Shown: positions 50,598 through 59,979, numbered from the stretch's first letter. The stretch is 64,000 bases of DNA from Mycobacterium ostraviense (GCF_002705925.1 NZ_NKRE01000001.1:2440770-2504769); one strand, 5' to 3'. The notes: generated by a model not told the origin, from the sequence alone. Made by a program: numbers and translations.

Positions 50598-51377
50598 ATG
50601 AGACGGGTACTGGTAGTCGGGTACGGAGCAATCTGCTACCTGATCTTCGTAGCGGCATTCCTTTACGCGATCGGTTTCGTCGGCAATCTGCTCGTGCCGC
50701 GCACCATCGACAACGGCATCAAAGCGTCCACGGCCGAAGCGGTTACGGTCAATGTCGTTCTGCTAGGGCTATTCGCGGTGCAACACAGCGTGATGGCGCG
50801 CCCGTGGTTCAAGTCACGGTGGACCCGAGTCGTGCCGGCGACGGTGGAGCGCAGCACCTACGTGCTGTTGTCGAGCCTGCTATTGCTCCTGCTGTTCTGG
50901 CAATGGCGAACGATGCCCGCCGTCATCTGGGCCGTTAGTTGGCCGCCGGCGAAACTGCTTGTGCAGGCTGTGTTTTGGCTGGGCTGGGCCATCGTGTTCA
51001 CGTCGACCTTCATGATCAACCATTTCGACCTGTTCGGCCTGCGGCAGGTCTATCTGGCCGCGCGGGAACGGACCTACACCCACCTCGAATTCCGCACCAC
51101 GATGCTCTACCGGCTGGTGCGGCACCCGATCATGCTGGGGTTCATCCTGGCATTCTGGGCAACGTCCACGATGACTTCCGGCCATCTGCTGTTCGCGGTG
51201 ATGACGACGGGTTACATCCTGATCGCCCTGCCTCTCGAAGAGCATGACCTGAGCCGGTCGCTGGGCGATGACTACCGGCGATACCGCAACCGGGTGCCGA
51301 TGCTCATTCCCGGGCTTGTCCCGCGCAAGCAACGCCGTACGCTGCACACCGGTCCAGCGGGGACGGCAACCCGCTAA
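50598..51377 (+). CDS. MddA-like membrane methyltransferase (methanethiol S-methyltransferase family)
   Basis: 259 residues with five to six membrane helices. The C-terminal NnrU/isoprenylcysteine-methyltransferase-like core reads YRLVRHPIMLGFILAFWATS (about residues 171-190) and LPLEEHDLSRSLGDDYRRYR, the SAM-binding signature of this family. MddA converts methanethiol to dimethyl sulfide. ATG 50598 follows AGGAGGG. It converges on an ArsR regulator whose product carries a rhodanese domain, consistent with sulfur metabolism. Confidence 0.85.
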   Translation: MRRVLVVGYGAICYLIFVAAFLYAIGFVGNLLVPRTIDNGIKASTAEAVTVNVVLLGLFAVQHSVMARPWFKSRWTRVVPATVERSTYVLLSSLLLLLLFWQWRTMPAVIWAVSWPPAKLLVQAVFWLGWAIVFTSTFMINHFDLFGLRQVYLAARERTYTHLEFRTTMLYRLVRHPIMLGFILAFWATSTMTSGHLLFAVMTTGYILIALPLEEHDLSRSLGDDYRRYRNRVPMLIPGLVPRKQRRTLHTGPAGTATR

Positions 51378-51400
51378 TCCGCACGAATGCCGAGGCAGCG

Positions 51401-52078
51401 CTACGGGCTTCGAACTGCCGCGCCTTCATCCACCGGCAGGCCGGCCAATCGCCATTCGAGCATTCCGTCGTCGAGCCGCATCGCCCCGCGGCCCGCGGTG
51501 CGAGCAATACGGACTGCGTCGGGGGCCATGACGCAATAGGCGCCACGGCAGTAGGCGACGATGTCGCAGTCGGCCGGAAGTTCGGCGAGCCGATCGGCCA
51601 GTTCGGCTACCGGGATATTGATGGCGCCCGGGATATGGCCGGCCTGGTATTCCTCGTGCGGTCGCACGTCGACAAGCGTTACCTCGCCGGACTTCTGCCG
51701 GCGCAGCAGCTCCTCGCGGGTGATCGCATCCTCGGGTGAGCCCAACACTGCCGCGGCCGCGACTGCCACGTCAGCCAGATGCTCATCGGCAACGACTTGC
51801 ACCAACGCGAACAGCCGCGCCACGTCGTCCCCGGCGAGCCGGTAGTACTGGCGGGTCCCGTCGCGGCGGGCCTCGACCAGCCCGCCGCTCTTGAGCGCCT
51901 GCAGATTAGCGGATGCCGTAGTCAGGTTCATCCCCGTCGCAGTCGCGATCGCCTCGACCGTGCGTTCACCCTGGGCGAGTAGGTCGAGGATCTGCAATCG
52001 CCGGCCGTTTCCCAGCGCCTTGCCTACCCGAGCGATCTGCTCCAGCAGCGCCGCCTTGCGATTCGACTGTCCGGCCAT
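51401..52078 (-). CDS. ArsR-family regulator fused to a rhodanese domain, Rv0324-like
   Basis: 225 residues. The N-terminal winged HTH (ALGNGRRLQILDLLAQGERT, then NLTTASANLQALKSGGLVEA, about residues 16-68) joins a C-terminal rhodanese domain (about 115-220) with DVRPHEEYQAGHIPGAINIP and the active-site loop CRGAYCVM. It probably senses reactive sulfur through the rhodanese cysteine; this is inference from fusions of the same type. A perfect palindrome lies just upstream of the start. It converges with the mddA-like gene with 23 bases between them. Confidence 0.93.
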   Translation of the reverse strand: MAGQSNRKAALLEQIARVGKALGNGRRLQILDLLAQGERTVEAIATATGMNLTTASANLQALKSGGLVEARRDGTRQYYRLAGDDVARLFALVQVVADEHLADVAVAAAAVLGSPEDAITREELLRRQKSGEVTLVDVRPHEEYQAGHIPGAINIPVAELADRLAELPADCDIVAYCRGAYCVMAPDAVRIARTAGRGAMRLDDGMLEWRLAGLPVDEGAAVRSP

Positions 52079-52098
52079 TCAGCTTCTCCAAGACTCAG

Positions 52099-52116
52099 TG
52101 GAATACTGATATTCCA
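52099..52116. promoter_or_regulatory. Palindromic operator upstream of the ArsR-rhodanese gene
   Basis: TGGAATA-CTGA-TATTCCA, a perfect 7-bp inverted repeat with a 4-base spacer, 21 bases upstream of the ATG. A further half-site-like TTGGAA lies at 52123-52128. It fits ArsR/SmtB autoregulation. Confidence 0.75.
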
Positions 52117-52203
52117 TCGTTCATTGGAACTGCATAATACGCGCGACGGTTGATCCGCACGCACCGCCTAACGGCGGTCACCGCGAGGATTCGGCGAACT
52201 GGC

Positions 52204-53553
52204 TCAGGCGCCGTTCTGAGTGTCCCCCATCGGCAGCCGGGCACCCAGGCGGAACACCCGCCAGCCCGAGCGCTCCCAGCGGCCGACGTCGAGGCAGTTG
52301 CGGCCGTCGACGATGACGCGGGCCCGCACCCGGTCGGCCAGGTCGTCGGGGTCGAGGTCGACGAACTCACGCCATTCGGTGAGCACCAGCACGGCGTCCG
52401 CCCGCTCGCATGCTTCCGCAACCGAAACCGCGTAGTTCAGGGTCGGAAACAACCGATGCGCATTGTCGAGGGCCTTGGGGTCGTACACGTTGACCGCGGC
52501 GCCGTTGAGTTGCAGCTGGCCCGCGACGTTGAGTGCCGGCGAGTCGCGCACGTCGTCGGATTCGGGCTTGAACGCCGCGCCGAGTACGGCGATGTTGGCA
52601 CCCAACAGCGAACCACCGCACGCCATTGTGGTCAGCTCCACCATGCGAGTGCGCCGACGCATGTTGATGCTGTCCACTTCGCGCAGGAAGGTCAGCGCCT
52701 GGTTGGCACCGAGTTCGCCGGCGCGGGCCATGAACGCGCGGATATCCTTGGGCAGACATCCGCCACCGAAACCCAAACCGGCGCTGAGGCATTGGCGTCC
52801 GATGCGCGAGTCGTACCCGAGCGCGTCGGCCAACAGGCTGACGTCGGCGCCGGCGGCTTCGCACACTTCCGAAATCGCGTTGATGAACGAGATCTTGGTC
52901 GCCAGAAAGGCGTTCGCGGATACCTTGACCAGCTCGGCGGTCTGCAGGTCGGTCACCAGAAACGGCACGCCGGCCTGCAGCAGCGGGCCATACAGCTCAC
53001 GAACCGCTGCCTCGGCACGCGTCGAACCATCCTGTACGCCAAGCACAATGCGGTCCGGCTGCAATGTGTCATGGACCGCGAAGCCCTCGCGCAGGAATTC
53101 CGGATTCCATGCGATTTCGACGGTCACGTCCCGGGGAGCCAGCGCAGCGGCCCTGCGCCCCAGTTCGGCCGCCGTCCCGACCGGGATCGTCGACTTGCCG
53201 ATCAGGACCGACGCCCTGCTCAGACGCGGTACCAGCGCGTCGATGACCTCGTGGACATGACGCAGGTCCGCACCGTATTCGCCTCTCTTCTGCGGGGTGC
53301 CGACGCCGAGGAAATGAACGTCGGCGAACTCGGCGGCTAAATCGTAGTCGGTGGTGAACTGCAGCCGACCAGCAGCCAGGTTGTCCCTCAACAGCTTTCG
53401 CAAACCGGGCTCGTAGAACGGAATATCGCCACCGGCCAGCTTGGCGACCTTGCCCGGATCGATATCGACCCCGACGACCTGGTGTCCCAGTTCCGCCATT
53501 CCCGCGGCGTGGCTGGCACCCAGGTAACCGGTGCCGAAGACGGTGCATCTCAC
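52204..53553 (-). CDS. udgA: UDP-glucose 6-dehydrogenase UdgA
   Basis: 449 residues from GTG 53553 (VRCTVFGTGYLGASHAAGMA). NAD Rossmann glycines are in GTGYLG. The catalytic cysteine is in FGGGCLPKDIRAF (about residue 263), with the conserved NPEFLREG and FKPESDDVRDSP. It oxidises UDP-glucose to UDP-glucuronate for envelope polysaccharides. The frame extends 12 codons upstream, but GTG is the family start. Orthologous to Rv0322. Confidence 0.95.
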   Translation of the reverse strand: MRCTVFGTGYLGASHAAGMAELGHQVVGVDIDPGKVAKLAGGDIPFYEPGLRKLLRDNLAAGRLQFTTDYDLAAEFADVHFLGVGTPQKRGEYGADLRHVHEVIDALVPRLSRASVLIGKSTIPVGTAAELGRRAAALAPRDVTVEIAWNPEFLREGFAVHDTLQPDRIVLGVQDGSTRAEAAVRELYGPLLQAGVPFLVTDLQTAELVKVSANAFLATKISFINAISEVCEAAGADVSLLADALGYDSRIGRQCLSAGLGFGGGCLPKDIRAFMARAGELGANQALTFLREVDSINMRRRTRMVELTTMACGGSLLGANIAVLGAAFKPESDDVRDSPALNVAGQLQLNGAAVNVYDPKALDNAHRLFPTLNYAVSVAEACERADAVLVLTEWREFVDLDPDDLADRVRARVIVDGRNCLDVGRWERSGWRVFRLGARLPMGDTQNGA

Positions 53554-53629
53554 ACCACCGTGTGTAGGTGCCCGCGATGAGCAGACCACATCGTGGCGCT
53601 GAACGATAGATGACGGCTACCCGGCGAAA

Positions 53630-55132
53630 TCAGAAGCCGGGAACAAACGGGATGTTGAACCCGCCGCGACCGTGACCGCCACCGTGTCCGCCACCGTGCC
53701 CGCCGCCGCGGTCATCACCGTGGCCGCCACCGCCCGGGAAGCCGCCGCCGGGCGGACCAAAAATGGGAACCGGTATCTGGATGGGCACCGGAATAGGCAC
53801 CGGTGGCGGGGCGGGAGCGGCCGGTACCGGCGCCGGCGCGGGGGCGGGAGCCTCTGGAACCGGAACGGGAGCCGGAGCCCGGGGAGCCGGAGCCGGTGCG
53901 GGAGCTTGCGGAGCCGGCGCGGGAGCCTGGGGAGCCGGCGCGGGAGCCTGGGGAGCCGGCGCGGGTTCCTGTGGGGCCGGCGCCGGAGCCTGCGGAGCAG
54001 GTGCGGGGGCCTGCGGAGCAGGTGCGGGGGCCTGCGGAGCAGGTGCGGGGGCCGGTGCTTGTAGTGTCGGCGCAGGAGCGTTAGCCGCCGGTGCCGGCGC
54101 CGACGGTGTCACGACGTTGTGGCCGGGGTCGGGCTTTACATCCGTTGACGACCGGATGCTGACGGCCAGCGAAAGCGCAAGGGCCGCAACGCCGATGACG
54201 AAGATCGACGTCACGATGCTCGCGAGCAGCGGGAACGGCTTGCGCTCGGGCTGATCATCGGGGACCGCACTGTCCGGGCCGACGTTGTCGGGGCCGACGC
54301 CGTCCGGGACGGCGCTGTAAGCCAACGGCCCCTCGCCGGTTTGCACGCTGTCGGAGACGTCGTTGAAGTAGGCGGCATCGAGCCGATACGGGTCCAGGGC
54401 GCCAGTACCGGGATCCTGTGCATAGGCCAGCGCGGCCGTCGACGACACGAAGAGGGGGGTGTTAGCCGAGGCCAGCGCCGCGCCACGGGCCAGCGCAGTA
54501 TCGGGCTCCTCGGCCGCGGTCACCGGAAGCGCGGTCGCAGTCTCCAGCGCCGGCTTGATCATCGGGATGTCGATGCCCGAGCCGACGACGAATATGGCGT
54601 CCGGATGTGTCTCCAGATTTTCGGCGCTGGCGACCATCTCGGTTAACTGGGCCACCGCGGTGTCGTCGTCGTCGGACAGCAGCTGTCGCTGGATGTCGGC
54701 GATCGAGCCATCCGCGCTGTCGACCACCGCGAGAGTCGCGGTCTCGGGCTCGATGAACAGCAGCGCGGTGTGGGCATAGTTGGTCTCGTTGCCGACCGCT
54801 TGGGCCAGGGCGGCCGCGGCCAAGAATGCCGAGACCAGCACGACCTTCTCGATCTTTTGGTTGGCCAACGCCTCCCGCAGCGCAGCGGCCTGGGCCGGAT
54901 CCCGCCAGGTCACACCGGTCGAGGCCAGCTTGTAGCCACCCTCGGACGCACCTTCGCGGGTGCCCAGGATCGCCGAGACCACCTGCTGGGCCGCGCTGAC
55001 AGTCGCCGCATCCCCGTCACCGGAGACGTCGAACTGGTCCTGGTCAACTAGTGCGCCGTCGCCGTTCTCGCCTTCAACCAGCACCATCCGGACTTCGGTT
55101 GGCGCCATCGACACACCAAGTACGGTGTCCAA
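53630..55132 (-). CDS. DUF7159-like membrane protein with Pro/Ala-rich and Gly-rich tail
   Basis: 500 residues from TTG 55132, which follows GGGGGAG and gives MDTVLGVSMAPTEVRMVLVE; the same frame stays open to 56620, but that part belongs to the broken neighbour. Residues 1-250 look like a degenerate Hsp70/actin fold: ATLAVVDSADGS at the middle, IFVVGSGIDIPMIKPALE, and ARGAALASANTPLF where Hsp70 has its late ATPase motifs. One membrane helix (about 299-325) is followed by repeated QAPAPAP units and a Gly/His-rich end (GGGHGGGHGGGHGRGG). Predicted N-in/C-out. Function unknown. Confidence 0.8.
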   Translation of the reverse strand: MDTVLGVSMAPTEVRMVLVEGENGDGALVDQDQFDVSGDGDAATVSAAQQVVSAILGTREGASEGGYKLASTGVTWRDPAQAAALREALANQKIEKVVLVSAFLAAAALAQAVGNETNYAHTALLFIEPETATLAVVDSADGSIADIQRQLLSDDDDTAVAQLTEMVASAENLETHPDAIFVVGSGIDIPMIKPALETATALPVTAAEEPDTALARGAALASANTPLFVSSTAALAYAQDPGTGALDPYRLDAAYFNDVSDSVQTGEGPLAYSAVPDGVGPDNVGPDSAVPDDQPERKPFPLLASIVTSIFVIGVAALALSLAVSIRSSTDVKPDPGHNVVTPSAPAPAANAPAPTLQAPAPAPAPQAPAPAPQAPAPAPQAPAPAPQEPAPAPQAPAPAPQAPAPAPQAPAPAPAPRAPAPVPVPEAPAPAPAPVPAAPAPPPVPIPVPIQIPVPIFGPPGGGFPGGGGHGDDRGGGHGGGHGGGHGRGGFNIPFVPGF

Positions 55133-55316
55133 AGCTCCCCCATATAGTCTTTTGCGTCGTCGCGGATACGTGATTGCGAGCCTGCCTCGGGTTCCCCAAC
55201 CCGTATGGCAATCGTACTCGCCTTTCACAATCAACTCTCTGAGTTGATTTGCTACGACGGCCACAATTCGCTTCCCCGTCGTGCCAGTAAACCCGCGCTC
55301 GCTAGTTCGAAGTTTG

Positions 55317-56872
55317 CTACCTGGGTCCGTGCCCGCCGCCGTAGCCGCCGTGGCCACCGCCCCCGAACGGGCCACCACCGCCGTGGCCACCGCCCCCGAA
55401 GGGACCCTTACCGCCGAGCGGGCCCTTGCCTGGACCGCCGCCGAACAGCCCGCCTCGACCGGGAGCACCGCCGCCACCACCGGGGGTATGCCCCGGATTC
55501 GGTGACGGCGCCAGGACCGGAGGAGGTTGTCGGACCGGCTTGCGCGGAACTGGACTCGCGATTCGCGGTGGTGACGCCGGAACCTCGACGCGAGGTGCAG
55601 GCACCTGCGGTTGGGGCCGCGGCACTTGCACCGGGGCCTGGGGCACCGGCGGGCGCAGCAGCGTCTCGGGACCAGTCGCAAGGACCGGGGGCACCAGGAT
55701 CGGCAACAGCGGCGGCACGACGACGGCCGGGTCACGCGCCGGCGCAGCCTGCCGAATCGGAACCTCCGGAGCCGGTAGCACCGGAGCCGGTAGAGCCGGT
55801 AGAGCCGGAGCCTCCGGGACCGAGGCAGCGGGCAATGGTGCAGGTGGTTGCGGGCCGGCGGCGCGGGGTGCCTCAGCTGGCCGCGGCAGGTCGATCTTCG
55901 GCTGCGGAGCCGCGGCGACCTGCGTGGGCGCTGGAGCAGGCTCCGTGGGAGTGACGAGATGGTTTTCGCTGGGCTTGGGCAGCAAGGCGACGGTCGGGCG
56001 GATATTGATCGCCAGGGCAACTTCGAGCGCCACCACCGCGGCGATGGAATCACCGCGACTGCGCTACCGATCAATAGGGCCGACCGGCGGCCGGCGGAGT
56101 CGTCGCCGGGCACGGAGCCGGCGACGAACTCGTCACCAAGAAGGTCGGGACCGGGCAAATCCTGCGCATACGCCAGAGCCACGGTGGAGGAAGCGAACAA
56201 CGGCGCGTTGCCCGACGCCAGCGCCGCACCCCGAGCCAACGCCATCTCGTCTTCCTCCGGCACACTCACCGTCAGCGACGTCGCCGCGTCGAGCGCGGGC
56301 TTGATCAGAGCAACGTCGACGCCAGTGCCCACCACGTACACACCGTCGGGACGGGACGGCATCGACTCGACGCCGGCGACCATGTCGACCACCTCGGCCG
56401 CCGCCGTGTCGTCGTCCTGGGAAAGCAGCTGCCCGGCACACCTCGCTGACCGACCCGTTGGCGGTGTCCACCACCGCCAACGTCGCTGCGTCCGGTTCGA
56501 CGAACAACACCGCGGTCCGCTCGTAGCCGACGGCGCCGCCGATCGCCTGCCCCAGCGCGGCCGCAGCCAGAAACGCCGAAACCAGCATGACGTTTTCGAG
56601 CTTGTGGGCGGCCAGCGCATCGCGCAGTGCCGCAGCCGAAGTGTCGTCGGGGCACGTCACGCCGACGGAGTAAAGTCGCAAGCCGGCCTCGACCGCGCCC
56701 TCCCGGGTGCCCAGAATCGCGGCGATCACCTGTCGGGTGCGCTGATAGTGGAGGAGTCCTGGCCGACGGGGAAGGTGTCTTCCTCGACGATCAGGCCGTT
56801 ACCGTCTTGGCCTTCGACCAACGCCATCCGAACCGCGGCCGGGGCCATCGAAATGCCGAGTACAACGTCCAA
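55317..56872 (-). pseudogene. DUF7159-like membrane protein, three frameshifts
   Basis: A paralogue of the downstream gene, broken in three places. Start TTG 56872 (VLDVVLGISMAPAAVRMALV) stays in frame to about 56735. Then QVIAAILGTREGAVEAGLRL continues in another frame to about 56430 (NGSVSEV). QLLSQDDDTAAAEVVDMVAG continues in a third to about 56040 (LLIGSAVAVI). The last part (VALEVALAINIRPTVALLPK to GHGGYGGGHGPR) is in a fourth register. Every block aligns with the intact paralogue, so single-base indels explain it. Either recent decay or assembly errors. Confidence 0.8.
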
Positions 56873-56957
56873 AACCCCTCCCAAGGTTTTGCGACCGGCT
56901 GTGGAGAACACGCCAAAAAGATGTTAGTCCAACAAACAATGCCGAGCCGGCTCGAAG

Positions 56958-57530
56958 CTATGTAGAACGTATGAAGTTCACGTAGGACCGCGACGGCGTC
57001 GGGCCACGCTGACCTTGATATTTGGACCCGACACCGCTGCTCCCGTACGGGTGCTCAGACGGGCTGGTCAATCGCAGAATGCACAACTGGCCGATTTTCA
57101 TTCCTGGCCATAACGCAATCGGCAGGTTGGCGACGTTGGACAACTCCAGCGTGATGTGGCCACTGAAGCCGGGATCGATGAAACCGGCGGTGGAGTGGGT
57201 GAGTAATCCCAGCCGACCCAGCGACGACTTGCCTTCCAGGCGTCCGGCGAGATCGTCGGGCAGCGTGAACAACTCCAACGTCGAGGCCAGCACAAACTCG
57301 CCCGGGTGTAGGACGAACGGATCTCCTTTGGCCGGCTCCACCAGGCTGGTCAGCTCGTCCTGTTGCTTGGCGGGGTCGATGTGGGTGTAGCGAGTGTTGT
57401 TGAAGACCCGAAACAGGCAGTCAAGTCGGACGTCGACGCTGGACGGCTGCACCAGGCTGTCGTCGAATGGGTCGATGCCCAGTCGCCCGGCGGAGATTTC
57501 GGCTCTGAGGTCACGGTCAGAGAGCAGCAC
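56958..57530 (-). CDS. dcd: dCTP deaminase, dUMP-forming
   Basis: 190 residues. [15 protein letters not shown] (about residues 28-42), the substrate-binding [13 protein letters not shown] with the nucleotide-contacting Arg, and [17 protein letters not shown] with the catalytic Glu are intact. [11 protein letters not shown] is the C-terminal lid. Mycobacterial Dcd is bifunctional and converts dCTP to dUMP, feeding thymidylate synthesis. Orthologous to Rv0321. Confidence 0.96.
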   Translation of the reverse strand: MLLSDRDLRAEISAGRLGIDPFDDSLVQPSSVDVRLDCLFRVFNNTRYTHIDPAKQQDELTSLVEPAKGDPFVLHPGEFVLASTLELFTLPDDLAGRLEGKSSLGRLGLLTHSTAGFIDPGFSGHITLELSNVANLPIALWPGMKIGQLCILRLTSPSEHPYGSSGVGSKYQGQRGPTPSRSYVNFIRST

Positions 57531-57625
57531 CCGACGAGCGTAGCTGCTGGTGGCTGCGCAGCGGCTCGTGTCGGCTCAGCGGCGCGCGACTCAGCGGCGG
57601 GGGGCTCAGCCGGCTGGCGCAGAGC

Positions 57626-58300
57626 TCAGCGCAGGTAGATTTCCTCACCGGTCGGGTAACCGCCGCCGGTGGTGGTGATGTGGACGTGATCGTCATGGCC
57701 GGCACGGGCCGAGCGGGCGCCTTCGGGCGTGTAATAAACGCCCCGCCAAATCGCATCCTGTATGCCGAATCGGCTTGCGTTCAGCAACACGTAGCCGACG
57801 ATCTGATTACCCAGCGCAATACCTTCGGCGCTGCCCGGATCCGGAATCATCACGTCGAGCGCCAAACCGTTGGGATGCCACCGCAAAGCGTCCGCTCGAA
57901 CTCCGCCGATTTCGTGGATCTCGGGGAACAGCGCACTGATACTGCGAGCCACCAGGATGGTCTTGACCTGAAGGCCCCGCTCTGGCGCAACCCCTGGCGG
58001 CAGGGCCCGGGACCGGGTGTCGACCCGCCACCGGGATGCCGCAGCGAACTGGCCGCCTCCCAAACTCATGCCCGCCTCGCTACCAGGCATTCTCGACACC
58101 AAAGCCGGCGGAGTAGCCACTATCTCCACGCAGCAGGGTCCGTCAACCTGGTCGACAACACGCGCGCCAGGGGGACCGACATCTCCGGCCACCGCGAAGA
58201 AAACAGCAGCTGGGGCAAGGATAGGGCCCACGACCGCGGCCAGGACTGCTGGCGACCTTCGCCGTTCCCGGGCCAACGAGTGCCTTCCCACCTGACGCAC
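57626..58300 (-). CDS. Secreted/membrane-anchored protein with M15-like C-terminal domain, Rv0320-like
   Basis: 224 residues. An N-terminal hydrophobic segment (AVLAAVVGPILAPAAVFFAV, about 19-38) acts as signal or anchor. The C-terminal half has ALRWHPNGLALDVMIPDPGS and HDDHVHITTTGGG, the spacing of His/Asp and HxH-type ligands seen in D-Ala-D-Ala carboxypeptidase-like (peptidase_M15) domains. Cell-wall peptide hydrolysis is plausible but not shown; Rv0320 is annotated as an exported hypothetical. The start codon position is not certain. Confidence 0.8.
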   Translation of the reverse strand: MRQVGRHSLARERRRSPAVLAAVVGPILAPAAVFFAVAGDVGPPGARVVDQVDGPCCVEIVATPPALVSRMPGSEAGMSLGGGQFAAASRWRVDTRSRALPPGVAPERGLQVKTILVARSISALFPEIHEIGGVRADALRWHPNGLALDVMIPDPGSAEGIALGNQIVGYVLLNASRFGIQDAIWRGVYYTPEGARSARAGHDDHVHITTTGGGYPTGEEIYLR

Positions 58301-58367
58301 TCTACGAGATCACGAAACAATAAACATCCCCCAATATAGGAAATTATTCTTTGCGTAAACCAGCGGT

Positions 58368-59078
58368 TTATCGAACGGCACCGGCAAAGGCGCCGCTACC
58401 AGTACTGATGTCAGATCTGCAATCGAGACCTGACGGGCCTGTCGATATCAGACAATTGTCGAACGGCGGCCTCGATACCGGCGCGACCCCAGCGACCGCT
58501 GTTTCCACGGACATGCTCGGAGCGCCGAGGTTGTGCTCCAGGGCGGCAACGCTGGGCAGGCACGGCAGGTGAATCCAGCCGGCGCGGATCGGCAGGCCGT
58601 GCTTCGCGATGTGATGCAAGACGCCGTACATCAGGTGATTGCAGACGAACGTTCCGGCAGCGTCGGAGATGTCGGCCGGCACGCCGGCCGCGCGCATCGC
58701 AATGACCATGGCGTGGATCGGGACCGTCGCATGGTAGGCAACGGGGCCGGTCGGGTCCGTCTGCTCTCCGACGAGAACCGTGCCGGCGTTGTCGGCAAGC
58801 CCGTATCGCCCGCAATCATTGACGTTTTGTGCGAGCCGCTCGACAGTGATCATGGCGCGCCCCGGATATTCGCCCAGCATGACCACCACCTCCGGCCGAA
58901 TATCGGCGATGGCCTGCTGCGTTGCGGCGATCGACTCGAAGAACACATTCGGAACGATGCGGGCGGTCACCGTGGCGCCGGCGATGACACGACCGTCCAG
59001 CGCCTCGGCGGTGTGCTGTGCCGGGTTGGCGGGCGTGTTGCCGTACGCTCCGAATCCGGTGACCAGTACCTGCGACAT
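58368..59078 (-). CDS. pcp: Pyrrolidone-carboxylate peptidase, C-terminal frameshift
   Basis: 236 residues from ATG 59078 (MSQVLVTGFGAYGNTPANPA), which follows AAGGAG. The catalytic Glu (GEYPGRAMITVERLAQN), Cys (GTFVCNHLMYG) and His (AGWIHLPC) are present, so N-terminal pyroglutamate removal is feasible. After TAVAGVAP the frame departs from the family. The expected ending, GIEAAVRQLSDIDRPVRSRLQ, is in the next frame, with a stop at 58411. Restoring one base near 58484 would give exactly 222 residues, the M. tuberculosis Pcp length. Sequencing error or a real mutation. Confidence 0.9.
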   Translation of the reverse strand: MSQVLVTGFGAYGNTPANPAQHTAEALDGRVIAGATVTARIVPNVFFESIAATQQAIADIRPEVVVMLGEYPGRAMITVERLAQNVNDCGRYGLADNAGTVLVGEQTDPTGPVAYHATVPIHAMVIAMRAAGVPADISDAAGTFVCNHLMYGVLHHIAKHGLPIRAGWIHLPCLPSVAALEHNLGAPSMSVETAVAGVAPVSRPPFDNCLISTGPSGLDCRSDISTGSGAFAGAVR

Positions 59079-59156
59079 GATGCTCCTTGATCTGCGGTTC
59101 ACGCGCCTGCGCGATGACACATTTTCGACCGAACCCAGGAGGTTGGCATCAGCATC

Positions 59157-59876
59157 GTGACGACGGCCGCATCGTTGGTCGCCTTCCCCGTTGTCGCCGG
59201 GATCATCGGCGGGGTGGTCGCGGTGGTGCGGAGCCCGTCGCCCGCACTCGTCAGCGGCGTACAACATTTCGCCGCTGGAGTGGTCATGGCGGCAGTGGCC
59301 GGTGAGGTGCTGCCGGACCTGCGCGCCCGGGGTTCGCTCTGGCTGATCGTCGTCGGCTTCAGCGCGGGCGTCGCGGTGCTGGTCGGGCTTCGGCATTTCG
59401 ACGGCGACGAGGGTTCCGGCGACCTCGAGTTTTCTGGCGGCGTCTTGCCCATCGGGTTTCTCGCCGTGGTGGCCGTCGACCTCTTCATCGACGGGTTGCT
59501 CGTCGCAACCGGCGCCACGGTGTCTCGGCGTACCGCGGTCATCATCGCGATCGCGCTGACGGTCGAGGTGCTATTCCTGGGGCTGACGGTGGCGCTGCGC
59601 CTGGCCGGCTCCGGGGTGCCGCGGGTCCGGGCCGCGGTGATCACCGGGGGCGTCAGCCTGGTCACCGCGGCGGGGGCCGTGCTGGGTGCGCTGGTGCTCG
59701 GCGGAGCGGGCGCGAGCGTCCTCACCCTCGTGTTGGCCTTCGCGGCCGCCGCGCTGCTGTGGCTGGTCGTCGAGGAGTTGCTGGTCGAGGCGCACGAGAC
59801 GCCGGAGCGGCCGTGGATGGCGGTGATGTTTTTCGCCGGATTCTTGATCCTGTACTGCCTAGGAGTGATGGAATGA
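59157..59876 (+). CDS. ZIP-like integral membrane protein, Rv0318c-like
   Basis: 239 residues, about seven to eight membrane helices. GVQHFAAGVVMAAVAGEVLP (about residues 33-52) carries the His and Glu pattern of ZIP metal transporter helices, and DLFIDGLLVATGA sits where ZIPs have the HNxPEG metal motif, with Asp replacing His. Metal transport is possible but the metal site is altered. The GTG start lies 14 bases after AGGAGG, a long spacing. Divergent from pcp. Downstream is tRNA-Gly. Confidence 0.8.
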   Translation: MTTAASLVAFPVVAGIIGGVVAVVRSPSPALVSGVQHFAAGVVMAAVAGEVLPDLRARGSLWLIVVGFSAGVAVLVGLRHFDGDEGSGDLEFSGGVLPIGFLAVVAVDLFIDGLLVATGATVSRRTAVIIAIALTVEVLFLGLTVALRLAGSGVPRVRAAVITGGVSLVTAAGAVLGALVLGGAGASVLTLVLAFAAAALLWLVVEELLVEAHETPERPWMAVMFFAGFLILYCLGVME

Positions 59877-59905
59877 CCCGGATGCTAGCCTTCTGAAGCA
59901 ACCAC

Positions 59906-59979
59906 GCCGATGTAGTTCAATGGCAGAACATCAGCTTCCCAAGCTGAATACGCGGGTTCGATTCCCGTCATCGGCTCCA
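59906..59979 (+). tRNA. tRNA-Gly (anticodon CCC)
   Basis: Acceptor GCCGATG pairs with CATCGGC. The D arm is GTTCAATGGCAGAAC. The anticodon arm is TCAGC-TTCCCAA-GCTGA with CCC at the loop centre. The T arm is CGGGTTCGATTCCCG. Discriminator T and encoded CCA end at 59979. Its 3' end faces the integrase-bearing island, a typical attachment site. Confidence 0.97.

Noticed and set aside
53630..56620. A single 996-residue ORF spanning both DUF7159-like genes
   Set aside because: Its upstream part reads only one block of the frameshifted copy in frame and the rest is shifted nonsense; the intact gene starts at 55132.
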